Part shown: piece by piece, positions 37,696 to 46,382 of the stretch
Numbering within the stretch: the first letter of the stretch is position 1
Layout of the letters: each line of letters starts with the position of its first letter
NCBI GenBank assembly: GCA_023407175.1
Contig: JAEYMU010000056.1
Location: 1 to 64,000, forward strand
Length of the DNA: 64,000 bases
Reading direction: 5' to 3'
From: Bacillota bacterium
Lineage (GTDB): Bacteria; Bacillota_A; Clostridia; Lachnospirales; Lachnospiraceae
Notes under the pieces: model-generated
Told to the model about the DNA's origin: nothing
What the model saw: only the letters and a program-made list of their open reading frames with translations
Database searches by the model: none
Translations under genes and position numbers: made by a program

Positions 37696-38802
37696 CTATC
37701 TTGGCCAGCGTTCCCTTCTGTCTGCAAGGGGTGCAAACCTCACATGCGGCTCCGTCTGATACCAGTAGGCCACTGTGGTAACATCGTCCTGCCGTTCAAA
37801 AATTCCGCTGTGACAGGAGCCTATCTGCTGAAGTGTTACTTTGATCTCCTCCTCAAAGCAGACCGGGTCCGGCAGATGGAAACGGTACAGCCCCCGCATC
37901 GGCGGGCAGTCGTCGTTGTGGTAATCATTGTGTATTTCATCATCCTTCCTTGCATAGAAGGGATATCCCAGATAGGGTGTACTGTAGGTCTGCTCCTCCA
38001 TTCTTCCATTTTCTATCCGGGCAAAGCTCCAGGCTCCGCCAAAATAATCCTCCGTTCCTGTTCCGCAGATGGTGGGATATTCCTTATCCCCGTCCAGATA
38101 AAATTTAACCTCTCCTTCCCCCCACCAGTAACGCTCCAATGTGGACAGGGCCAAAAAGGTACCGACATACTGTCCTCTTCCCTTTACACCGTCTAAAATG
38201 ACATGGTCCTTTCCCAGCTCCGTTATTTTGCTGCGGCGCCACTGGGCATGAAAATATCCCATTTCTTCCGGCAGACTATTCTGAAGGCAATAATCAATCT
38301 GATAAAAGAAAGAGGGTATAGCTTCCTTATTCTGGTTTTCTATCGTGATTTTTGCATGTCTTCGAAAGGGCATGGCAAAGTAGCAGTTAAAGCCGCCGCG
38401 CGGGATTGCCACAATGGGTATGGAATTCACCGGATAGCTCTTCCCAAAGCCGCAGCAGAAGAAATCTCCCAGGGGACATTCTACGGAAGGTGTCTCTTCC
38501 TCCTCCCAATACATGCGTAAAACCAGATCCCGCAGGACAAACCGATTCTTCTCGCTCAGCTTATCGGTAACGGTGATCCAGATATGACGGATGCTTCCGC
38601 AGCCCGTAATATCCGCCAGCACCTTTGTCTCCCCTGGATTGATCAAGGGAATACAAGGCGCTCCCTTTCTGGAGACCCCCAGCACACTTGCCGCCATTCC
38701 TCCCTTCCCTTTCTCACCGGTAGGGTTTTCAGCATTGATGGCACGGCTTTGTCCGCCATGCAACATAGCCATTCCCAGTACTCCTCCTGTTACATCATAC
38801 AT
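37696..38802 (-). CDS. DUF2961 / glycoside hydrolase family 172 protein
   Basis: This 368-residue protein shows the DUF2961 (GH172) pattern, with conserved carboxylates in WWGEGEVKFYLDGD (about 227-240) and TGTEDYFGGAW (Glu251). Characterised GH172 enzymes act on alpha-D-fructofuranosides and difructose dianhydrides (the Bifidobacterium enzyme on difructose dianhydride I) or on D-arabinofuranosides. Here it shares an operon with two GH32-type enzymes and a fructokinase, so a fructose-containing substrate is much more likely than arabinan. No signal peptide. It overlaps the upstream gene by 8 bases. Confidence 0.82.
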   Translation of the reverse strand: MYDVTGGVLGMAMLHGGQSRAINAENPTGEKGKGGMAASVLGVSRKGAPCIPLINPGETKVLADITGCGSIRHIWITVTDKLSEKNRFVLRDLVLRMYWEEEETPSVECPLGDFFCCGFGKSYPVNSIPIVAIPRGGFNCYFAMPFRRHAKITIENQNKEAIPSFFYQIDYCLQNSLPEEMGYFHAQWRRSKITELGKDHVILDGVKGRGQYVGTFLALSTLERYWWGEGEVKFYLDGDKEYPTICGTGTEDYFGGAWSFARIENGRMEEQTYSTPYLGYPFYARKDDEIHNDYHNDDCPPMRGLYRFHLPDPVCFEEEIKVTLQQIGSCHSGIFERQDDVTTVAYWYQTEPHVRFAPLADRRERWPR

Positions 38803-40228
38803 CTTCTTCCCTTCCTTTCAAAAGCTCCAGCCTGCTCCACTGTATACTCCCGCATTCTACAAATACACCGATTCCTCCGTCTGTCACGCTGTAACACCGA
38901 CTGGTCAGGGCGGTATCATTGACATAGGCCAGCAGAATAGTTCCGCTGACAATCACCTGAATATCCGCACAGTTCTTCTCAAACCGAAGGCTTCTCTCCT
39001 CCAGATAGGTCTGATCTCCATCAATCCGGTTATAGCGGTCCATAAGAATTTTGCCATGCTGGGGCTCTATCCTAAGCTGGCACCACTTCTCAAGCTTCTC
39101 TCCGCTGGTATGGAGCATAAGCCCCAGCGCCTGTGTTCCCCCTTCCCAGGTCACTGTCCCCTGAAAAAGCATAGTCCCGGAGAGCTCTCCTAGCTGCGCC
39201 CAGCCAAAGCCGTCTTTCCTCTCACCATATAGCTGCTTCTCTTCTCTCCAGCTTCCCTGCAGCGCCTTTACCGCTACGGGAACCGCAGTCTTGAAGGAAG
39301 CACGCACTGTTTCGGGCATCGTAGCTCCCAGAGTTCGATCCTCCCTCCGGCAAAGTCTGTGTACCACCACGTTACCGCCCCAGATAAAGCTGCCCTGATC
39401 GCTGCAATCCTTTCTTATTGACTGCCAGCCCACCAGATAACGGTCTCTTCCATCAGTAACTGTCTTTGCTGCATAAAACTCTCTCCCATCGAACATATCT
39501 TCAAGCTCCGGGGTCTCCCAGGGTCCGTCAAAGCTTTCCGCTATACGGTATCTGTTCTCCCACCATCTGCTATAGGTCGAGAAGATCAGATACCAGTCCT
39601 CTCCCATTTGAAATGCATCCTGGCATTCATGGGTCGGATAGATGTCCGGTGCATAAATGGTCTTGTAATGCCTCCATTCCCTCACATCCTCAGATATATA
39701 TACCGCCGTACAGCCATTGCGCAAACAGGCGCCGTCCCTGGTGGTTGCTGTAACCAGCATGCAGAATTTCTGTAATTCTTCATTCCAGAACACCTGCGGA
39801 TCTCTCCAATGCAGTCCCCCGTAGTATCTGGAATCCGGGCAGAAGAAGAAATCCCTGTCCTTCTCCCAGGTATACAAATCCCTGCTGACGGCGCGCAGGA
39901 TTGCCTGCTCATATTTGCCTTCCTTCCCGCGGTTACCCTCACAAAATCCGGTATAATAAAAATAGAACACACCCTCATGGTGAAAGACGCTGCCGGTAGC
40001 GGCGTGCCAGTCCTGTTCCTCAGGGCTTCCGTTCTGTAATACGAGCCTTAGTTCGCCATAATGTACAAAATCCTTGGTTTCTACTGCATAGATGCAGTAT
40101 TTATACAGAAAAAATAAAATATACTTTCCTTCCCAGTAAAAGGGCATAATATCACCGCACATCTCTCCATGGGGCATGCCCGGATACTGCTTCTCCGGGG
40201 TATAAAAAATATAGTTATTTCCCTTCAT
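38795..40228 (-). CDS. GH32-like beta-fructosidase with altered catalytic start
   Basis: The 477-residue product has the five-bladed GH32 propeller plus C-terminal beta-sandwich. The nucleophile region is CGDIMPFYWEG (Asp26) instead of WMNDPNG; the RDP motif (142-144) and EC motif (Glu201) are intact. Such divergent GH32 proteins may prefer short or unusual fructosides; the exact substrate is unknown. It sits between the standard GH32 and the GH172 gene and is probably part of a set of cytosolic fructoside-cleaving enzymes. Confidence 0.82.
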   Translation of the reverse strand: MKGNNYIFYTPEKQYPGMPHGEMCGDIMPFYWEGKYILFFLYKYCIYAVETKDFVHYGELRLVLQNGSPEEQDWHAATGSVFHHEGVFYFYYTGFCEGNRGKEGKYEQAILRAVSRDLYTWEKDRDFFFCPDSRYYGGLHWRDPQVFWNEELQKFCMLVTATTRDGACLRNGCTAVYISEDVREWRHYKTIYAPDIYPTHECQDAFQMGEDWYLIFSTYSRWWENRYRIAESFDGPWETPELEDMFDGREFYAAKTVTDGRDRYLVGWQSIRKDCSDQGSFIWGGNVVVHRLCRREDRTLGATMPETVRASFKTAVPVAVKALQGSWREEKQLYGERKDGFGWAQLGELSGTMLFQGTVTWEGGTQALGLMLHTSGEKLEKWCQLRIEPQHGKILMDRYNRIDGDQTYLEERSLRFEKNCADIQVIVSGTILLAYVNDTALTSRCYSVTDGGIGVFVECGSIQWSRLELLKGREEDV

Positions 40229-40299
40229 GATTCCTCCATTCCAAGCTTCACAATTTTAATAGAAAGAAATTGATCTGACATGCTTTAAGATTTTTCATA

Positions 40300-41667
40300 T
40301 CATTTTCCTATTACCACCTGCTCCAAGGGTTCCTCTGTAAAATATTGAAAGGTTCCTACTGCCTCTCCGTCCGCCGCAAATACCTCAACGCTTGTTACAT
40401 CTAGAATGACCCATATATTTCTGTCCTCTTCCGAATGAAAATATGCATAGCTGCTCTCCTGAAAATGAGGACCGTAGGATTTCCTTGCACACTTGCTCCT
40501 GTCCACTGTAATTTTCCCATACTCAAAGTCCAGCTTGACGTGAAGCTGGCTATCCCTGTTTTGAAAAACTGCCTGTCCCGTATTATTCTCAAAGGTAATT
40601 TTATAAATTCCGGGAATGCTCTGAAGAAGGGTCGTGCTGCTATCCCCGGTCACCTCATACACCGGAAAGCTTTCCCACAGCTCCCTGACCGGAGTCTGAA
40701 TTATCCTCCAGCCGGCCTTTGTTTTCCGAATATGGAGCTCTCTGGGAAGTGTCATGCTTCCGCGAAACCCAGCCTCCGGCAGCCACGCCGCATAGGCCCA
40801 GCAGTTCATCCACCCCTGCTGAATTACCCGGCCGCTAACCTCCCCATAGGTGGCAGCTGCATAATTATCTCTTCCAAAGTCAAGAAATAATGCTTCCTCT
40901 TCACCGTCCGCTGCGCGAAACTGCCCTTCGTCAAATTCTCCTACAAAGTATCTTACCCCTGTTTTCGCATAATCCAGTGTGTTCTGGCTGACGAACAACA
41001 CCCATCTCTTCTCACCGCTTTCTCCTGTCAGCTCCTGTAAATCAGGACACTCCCAGATTTCGTCCGGCTTCATGTCCTTTGCGGCAAAGCTGCTTAACTC
41101 TGACCATTCCTTCAAATCCCCGGAGGCAAAAAAACGTATCTCCTGACCTGCGGCGGTCAGCATGACCCAGCGTTGCTGCCTTGTATCCCAGAATACCTTC
41201 GGGTCCCGAAAATCCGTTAAATTCAGGTCAAGGACCGGGTTTTTCTCATATTTCTCAAAGGTCATACCTCCGTCCAGACTGTAGGCAAGACTTTGGTACT
41301 GTACGGTCTTCCCTTCCTTCACCATATTATGGGTGAATACCGCCACAAGAGGAGCCGCCTCCCCTTGTCCAAAGCCACTGGTGTTATCCTTATCATACAC
41401 CATGCATCCGGAAAAGATAGTCCCCTTTTCATCAGGATATAATGCAATGGGAAGCTCCTCCCAGCTAAGAAAATCGGAGGTTCTGGCATGTCCCCAGTGC
41501 ATGGGTCCATGGGTTACTCCGTCAGGATAATATTGGTAGAACAGATGGTAATAGCCCTCATGATAGATCAGACCATTGGGATCATTCATCCATCCCTTTC
41601 GGCTGGTAAAATGAAGCAGCGGGCGATGTTTTTCATAATGCTTGCGTAATAACTCTTTTGTCACCAT
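40300..41667 (-). CDS. Glycoside hydrolase family 32 (sucrose/fructan hydrolase)
   Basis: The 455-residue product has the full GH32 set: nucleophile Asp29 in WMNDPNG (26-32), RDP (154-156) as transition-state stabiliser and Glu206 in WECPD as acid/base. A beta-sandwich follows the propeller. There is no signal peptide, so it should cleave imported sucrose or short inulin/levan oligosaccharides into fructose. It begins 10 bases after the second sugar-permease gene, which ties it to the importer. Confidence 0.92.
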   Translation of the reverse strand: MVTKELLRKHYEKHRPLLHFTSRKGWMNDPNGLIYHEGYYHLFYQYYPDGVTHGPMHWGHARTSDFLSWEELPIALYPDEKGTIFSGCMVYDKDNTSGFGQGEAAPLVAVFTHNMVKEGKTVQYQSLAYSLDGGMTFEKYEKNPVLDLNLTDFRDPKVFWDTRQQRWVMLTAAGQEIRFFASGDLKEWSELSSFAAKDMKPDEIWECPDLQELTGESGEKRWVLFVSQNTLDYAKTGVRYFVGEFDEGQFRAADGEEEALFLDFGRDNYAAATYGEVSGRVIQQGWMNCWAYAAWLPEAGFRGSMTLPRELHIRKTKAGWRIIQTPVRELWESFPVYEVTGDSSTTLLQSIPGIYKITFENNTGQAVFQNRDSQLHVKLDFEYGKITVDRSKCARKSYGPHFQESSYAYFHSEEDRNIWVILDVTSVEVFAADGEAVGTFQYFTEEPLEQVVIGK

Positions 41668-41676
41668 ATTTCCCCC

Positions 41677-42576
41677 TTATCCCTTTACCGCACCTGCAAC
41701 CACACCCTCTATGATGTGCTTTTGCAGGAATAGATATAATACCAAAATCGGAAGTATCATCAACACCAGTGCTGCCAGCAGAAGTCCCAGATCGGAGGAA
41801 AATGCACCGTAGAACACCCTTGTGGCAATGGGGAGCGTATGCAGCTTGCTGTCACCCAGGATAAGGCTTGGCAGCAGATAATCATTCCATAGATTTAAAG
41901 TATTGATAATTACCGTTGTGGCGATTGTAGGCTTTAATAAAGGCAGCACCACCCCGAAAAATGTCCGGAAGCTGCCGCAGCCGTCTATAGCCGCGGATTC
42001 CTCCAGCTCAAGCGGTATATTGCTCTTAATCGATCCTTGAAACAAAAAGCAGCTCATACTTACACCAAAGCCCACATGCATAAAGATCAGCGTGGCCCGG
42101 TGGTTCAGGATATGAAGCATGCTGCCATAGATGGATACCAGCGGTATCATAAGTATCTGAAACGGAATTGCCAGCGAGACTATCATAAGTACGAAAAATA
42201 TTTTACATGCCAGCCAGTCTGACCGTGCAATCCGGTAGGCAGCCATAGCAGAGAATAATACGATCAACACTACGCTCACACCGGTCACCAGCAGGGAATT
42301 ACCCAGTGCCCGGAAGAAATTCATCTTCTGCACGGCCTCCGCAAAGTTGCTAAGTATAAAGCCGCGTTCCCCAATGAGTGCCAGAGGATTTTTAATAACA
42401 TCCACTTTTTCCTTAAAAGCATTAATCAGTACCATGAAAAAAGGGAAAATATAGACAATCAGCAATAATGATAAGAGTCCATATTTGACAGCCCAAGACA
42501 ATTTGCCGGGCTTAGTATAGCTTATTTTACCGGCCCTTGCCGGAGAAAGTCCCGCATTTTTTTGCTTCATCATCAT
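41677..42576 (-). CDS. Carbohydrate ABC transporter permease (MalG type)
   Basis: This 299-residue membrane protein has six helices and the binding-protein-dependent permease EAA loop (EESAAIDGCGSFRTFFGVVLP). With the upstream MalF-type subunit it forms the channel of the sugar importer. It overlaps that gene by 4 bases. Its ATPase is not in this window; such CUT1 systems usually share a MsmK/UgpC-type ATPase encoded elsewhere. Confidence 0.9.
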   Translation of the reverse strand: MMMKQKNAGLSPARAGKISYTKPGKLSWAVKYGLLSLLLIVYIFPFFMVLINAFKEKVDVIKNPLALIGERGFILSNFAEAVQKMNFFRALGNSLLVTGVSVVLIVLFSAMAAYRIARSDWLACKIFFVLMIVSLAIPFQILMIPLVSIYGSMLHILNHRATLIFMHVGFGVSMSCFLFQGSIKSNIPLELEESAAIDGCGSFRTFFGVVLPLLKPTIATTVIINTLNLWNDYLLPSLILGDSKLHTLPIATRVFYGAFSSDLGLLLAALVLMILPILVLYLFLQKHIIEGVVAGAVKG

Positions 42577-43457
42577 GTATCCACCTCATTTCTTTTACCA
42601 ATCATTACCTGTACAATTGAAATCAGGGCACAGATAAGAAACAATACGACTGCCTCTGTCTGTCCCACTCCATAGTTCTTGGTCACGAAGGCCTGCTGGT
42701 AGACATGCATTGCTGCCATTTCCGTACTTTTAAAGGGACCTCCGTCCGTAAGAGAAAGATTTAAGTCATAGGTCATAAAACATCTGGTAATGGATAAAAA
42801 CAGACCGATTACAAAGGAAGAATTCATCCTCGGAAGAATAATATAGCGCAGCACCTGTTTTTTGGTGCAGCCATCGATAATTCCAGCCTCTATGAGCTCC
42901 TTCGGCACAGCCATCAGTCCGGCAATATAGATCAGCATAATAAAACCGGAGTACTGCCATACGGATACGATAATCAACGCCGCCAATGCCTTCTCCGGGT
43001 CTGACAACCAGGAGGAGGACAACAATCTGATATGAAAATGCTGCCCCGCAGAAACCATAGCCCGGGAGAATATAAACTGCCAGACATATCCCAGCACCAG
43101 TCCGCCGATCAGGTTCGGTGTAAAAAAGCCTGCCCTGTAAAAATTCTGTCCCCGGATGCCCCGGGTTACAAGATAGGCCAGAGCAAAGGCCAGAATATTT
43201 ATAAAAATAACTGAAATTGCAGAATACTGTATGGTCAAAAGCAGTGAATGCCAAAATTGTGTATCCTGAAAAATCGCCATATAATTTTCAAAGCCCACAA
43301 ATATCTTTTTTTCTGAAATTCCATTCCAACTTGTTAAGGTCAGATAGCTTCCATAAATAAAAGGAACTACCATTACCAGGAGGAAACAAAAAACCGCCGG
43401 TCCCGCGAATCCTATAAACAGCCCTGTCTTTCTTAAAAATGAAACCTTTCTTTTCAT
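42573..43457 (-). CDS. Carbohydrate ABC transporter permease (MalF type)
   Basis: This 294-residue protein has six membrane helices and the EAA loop (EAGIIDGCTKKQVLRYIILP). I place the start at 43457, preceded by GAGAGGAA, giving MKRKVSFLRK, typical of the family; the upstream in-frame ATG would fall in the intergenic hairpin region. It is the second gene of the fructan operon, about 100 bases after the binding-protein gene. Confidence 0.9.
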   Translation of the reverse strand: MKRKVSFLRKTGLFIGFAGPAVFCFLLVMVVPFIYGSYLTLTSWNGISEKKIFVGFENYMAIFQDTQFWHSLLLTIQYSAISVIFINILAFALAYLVTRGIRGQNFYRAGFFTPNLIGGLVLGYVWQFIFSRAMVSAGQHFHIRLLSSSWLSDPEKALAALIIVSVWQYSGFIMLIYIAGLMAVPKELIEAGIIDGCTKKQVLRYIILPRMNSSFVIGLFLSITRCFMTYDLNLSLTDGGPFKSTEMAAMHVYQQAFVTKNYGVGQTEAVVLFLICALISIVQVMIGKRNEVDT

Positions 43458-43506
43458 GCAATTCCTCTCTTCCAAGCTTTTAAGCACAAGCTACATAAAA
43501 CACGTT

Positions 43507-43537
43507 GTGCTGCCGGCAAAGCCTCTGCCAGCAGCAC
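43507..43537 (-). terminator. Intra-operon hairpin after the binding-protein gene
   Basis: The minus-strand arms GTGCTGCTGGCA (43537-43526) and TGCCGGCAGCAC (43518-43507) pair over 12 positions with one G-T wobble. The following tract (AACGTGTTTTATG) is only partly T-rich, so read-through is expected. Such a hairpin can both stabilise the binding-protein mRNA and cut expression of the permeases, giving the usual excess of binding protein. Confidence 0.55.
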
Positions 43538-43556
43538 CCTCTTGTGTTTACTCCTA

Positions 43557-44879
43557 TTATTTCTGTTTCTTCCAGTATGCCTCTACTTCCGCTGCCAGCT
43601 CTGTCCGGTCAATATTTCCGCTTATATATTTCTGCAATACCGCTCCAACCTCCGTTCCATGATCTCCCGGAATGGTCTGATACCAGAATTCCGTCGCATT
43701 ATTCTGAATGAATTGCTGCGCGGACATACTAAGCGGTGCTGATACCGATTTTTCTATGTTAGAGAAGGCAGGAATTATACTGCAATCGTCTACCAGGAAG
43801 CTCTGTCCCGCTTCATCATATACCAGCCAGTTTAAGAAGTCCTTCGCTGCCTGCTGCTGTGCCTCACTGGCATACTTCTTGTCAATTACCAGTGTTTTGC
43901 TCGCACCGGAAATCAGATAATCGTTTGCACCATCGGCAGTATCGCTCTGGGGCATCGGCATAATACCGATTTTATCTGTCTTATCATACACCTCGGTAGC
44001 CCAGCTTCCGTTATACCAGAAGGCCACATCTCCCTCAGCAAAATAAGTATTATTCATGTCATAATCCGCGGACAGCGGGTCCGCACCGTTGATATTATAG
44101 CTCGCAAGCAGATCAAAGCTGTCCATCATAGAATTAAAACGCTCGTTATCCGCCAGCTTTATACTTCCGGCCTTCAGAGCATCCACAAAGGCCTGAGAAC
44201 CGTCCGCAGAATTTCCTTGCTGGTTATAGAGCTGTCCGAAGAAATGATTTGCCAACGACCAATCTTCCTTGTTGATAGCCACCGGCTTTTCCATACCACC
44301 CTGTACCAGTTCATCCAACAGCGCCTTGAATTTATCCGGAGTATTGTAATCGGACCATATGAAGTCTTTCCCTGTAATGTCCTCAATCGCCTGGGCATTG
44401 TAAAGAAGTCCGACGGCTTCAATTAACATCGGAAAGCTGTAAACCTTACCATCGATAGTCACACCGTAGGTAGCTCCTCCGTCCGATATCCACTTTTCAT
44501 TGCTTAGATCCAGCAGGTATTCCTGAAAATCATATACATCCGGCCTGTCCACCATCATAATGGTATAGGGATTACCCGAAGCATATTTTTCTGCCAAATG
44601 GGTTCCAACGACATCGCTGGTGAAAACCATCTCGATGGTTACGCCGGTCAATTCCTTGTATTCCTTTGCCATTTTATCAAACTGATCCACCAGTTCAGAC
44701 TTTGTATTAAGGAAAGTAATGGTAACAGCATCCTCATTGCTTGCCTGCTGCGTGGGAGCAGTCGTCCCCTCCTGATCCGTTTCATTGTTCTCCTTCACTG
44801 TATCTTTTCCACAGCCTGCCAGCATCATAATTGTCATAATGATTGTCAACATGATTGCACTTAATTTTCTTCCTTTCAT
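43557..44879 (-). CDS. Extracellular sugar-binding lipoprotein
   Basis: The 440-residue product starts with a lipoprotein signal (MKGRKLSAIM ... MLAGCGKD, lipobox LAGC) and a Thr/Glu/Asn-rich spacer, then a type 1 solute-binding fold. It should sit outside the membrane and deliver oligosaccharides to the MalF/MalG-type channel. I use the ATG at 44879, with GGAGG 8 bases upstream, because the lipoprotein signal begins there; longer frames start in the promoter region. It is the first gene of the fructan operon. Confidence 0.92.
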   Translation of the reverse strand: MKGRKLSAIMLTIIMTIMMLAGCGKDTVKENNETDQEGTTAPTQQASNEDAVTITFLNTKSELVDQFDKMAKEYKELTGVTIEMVFTSDVVGTHLAEKYASGNPYTIMMVDRPDVYDFQEYLLDLSNEKWISDGGATYGVTIDGKVYSFPMLIEAVGLLYNAQAIEDITGKDFIWSDYNTPDKFKALLDELVQGGMEKPVAINKEDWSLANHFFGQLYNQQGNSADGSQAFVDALKAGSIKLADNERFNSMMDSFDLLASYNINGADPLSADYDMNNTYFAEGDVAFWYNGSWATEVYDKTDKIGIMPMPQSDTADGANDYLISGASKTLVIDKKYASEAQQQAAKDFLNWLVYDEAGQSFLVDDCSIIPAFSNIEKSVSAPLSMSAQQFIQNNATEFWYQTIPGDHGTEVGAVLQKYISGNIDRTELAAEVEAYWKKQK

Positions 44880-45269
44880 CTGAAAGCCCTCCATTTCATT
44901 TCTGCTATACAATTTCCTTGTACCCTCATTTTTCCACTCTGATTTACTTATTATCACCTTCTTTTTACATTTTAACATTTGTTCAATTTTCACATTTGTT
45001 AATTTTCTTTTTTCTCCTCTTTACACTTTTATTTTTACTCTGAAACGACAGAAATGTCAATGATTTTTTCTCTATCTTTTGCTTTTTGTGCATTTATTAT
45101 AGTTTTACATCTTTGCGTTTGTTGATTTTTCATTTACATTTGTTCAATTCATTGCAGGTATTACAGCATAATATTTTAACATTTTTACACATACTGCTAC
45201 ATTTTATGTTGATTTTTTCAATATTTGTATTATAATAAATTTACAAAGAGGATAAAGGAAGGAAACATT
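44880..45269. other. Divergent control region of the fructan locus with repeated motif
   Basis: Four related copies of a CATTTGTTNAWTT-like motif lie in one orientation at 44975-44990, 44992-45006, 45115-45130 and 45136-45149, with a weaker fifth (about 45204-45217). They come as two pairs, one toward each gene, and may be LacI-family or other regulator sites. The stretch is very AT-rich and has no gene. Confidence 0.45.
45209..45236 (+). promoter_or_regulatory. Promoter of the LacI-type regulator gene
   Basis: -35 TTGATT (45209-45214), a 16-base spacer and a perfect -10 TATAAT (45231-45236), followed by an AAGGAAGG ribosome binding site. Confidence 0.55.
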
Positions 45270-46349
45270 ATGTCAACACCCAAGGAAAAGGTCACCATAC
45301 AGGATATTGCGGACGAGCTTGGATTTTCCCGTACCACCGTATCGAAAGTATTAAACAAGGCACCTAATATGCCGGCAAAAACAATTGATGCTGTAATAAG
45401 AAAAGCAAAAGAAATGAATTATAAGCAATTCTCCTATTTGCAGGACCTGGATGAAAAAACACCTTCTCCAAAAGGAGGCTCCTTTGCTCTTCTGGCTAAT
45501 TTTCTGCCGGAGCATTTTCATATTGCTTCCTCTATTATGGCAAGCCTGGAGCATGAAATCAGCGGCTATGGCTATTCCCTTACCATTCATATGCTTAGCC
45601 CAAAGGATATGCAAGCTATGCGGCTTCCACAGAATTTTAAGCTGGAGCAGACGGATGCCATTCTTGGAATCGAGCTTTTTGACGAGGAGTATTCCCGTAT
45701 GCTGTGTGAGCTGGGTAAGCCTGTACTTTTCTTTGATTCCTATTATAACCGTAAAAAAGAGCCTCTAAAGGCCAATATTCTGTTAATGGAGAGTAAAAAC
45801 AACACCTTCCGTATGCTGGATACTGTACTTTCCTCCACCGGTATCAGCCATACCGGTTTTATCGGAGATTACAACCACTGCATCAGCTTTCATGAGCGAT
45901 ACGAGGGGTACCGCAGTGCCTTGAGTTCACATAATCTGCCATATGAAGAATGTTATTGTATCACTCAGAACGATGCTTTATTCCAAAAGCCTGATTTTCT
46001 GGAGCTTCAGCTTAAACAAATGAAGCAGCTTCCTGAGCTGTTCTGCTGTGCTAATGACCTGCTGGCCTGGAAAACCATATCCGCCTTAAGGCTTATGCAG
46101 CTGGAAGTTCCAAGGGATATATTAATCTGCGGCTTTGATGATACTCTCATCTTAAATTCCCTGAATTCAACCCTGACAACCGTTACCACTCCCAGTAAGG
46201 AAATGGGAATTATGGCTGCCCGTATTCTTTTGGACCGGGTAGAGAACCCAAAGCTCCCGGCTACTACCATCTATTTAAATTCTACGGTACAGATACGGGA
46301 ATCCACCAATAAAGCGGCCTTTCACACAAAAATATCCTCCGGGCTTTAG
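45270..46349 (+). CDS. LacI family transcriptional regulator
   Basis: The 359-residue product has a LacI-type helix-turn-helix (VTIQDIADELGFSRTTVSKV, about 8-27), a hinge region and a periplasmic-binding-protein-like effector domain (about 65-340). I start it at 45270, with GGAAGG upstream. Divergent from the fructan operon, it probably represses (or activates) that operon until a fructose-containing sugar binds. It ends in the bidirectional terminator shared with the eight-gene operon. Confidence 0.9.
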   Translation: MSTPKEKVTIQDIADELGFSRTTVSKVLNKAPNMPAKTIDAVIRKAKEMNYKQFSYLQDLDEKTPSPKGGSFALLANFLPEHFHIASSIMASLEHEISGYGYSLTIHMLSPKDMQAMRLPQNFKLEQTDAILGIELFDEEYSRMLCELGKPVLFFDSYYNRKKEPLKANILLMESKNNTFRMLDTVLSSTGISHTGFIGDYNHCISFHERYEGYRSALSSHNLPYEECYCITQNDALFQKPDFLELQLKQMKQLPELFCCANDLLAWKTISALRLMQLEVPRDILICGFDDTLILNSLNSTLTTVTTPSKEMGIMAARILLDRVENPKLPATTIYLNSTVQIRESTNKAAFHTKISSGL

Positions 46350-46367
46350 AAGCCGGAGGATATTTTT
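46329..46367. terminator. Bidirectional terminator
   Basis: A 14-bp perfect stem, AAAATATCCTCCGG / CCGGAGGATATTTT, has T runs at both ends. It serves the LacI gene (whose stop codon is in the loop) on the plus strand and the eight-gene operon on the minus strand. Confidence 0.85.
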
Positions 46368-46382
46368 GTATTATTTTTTTTG

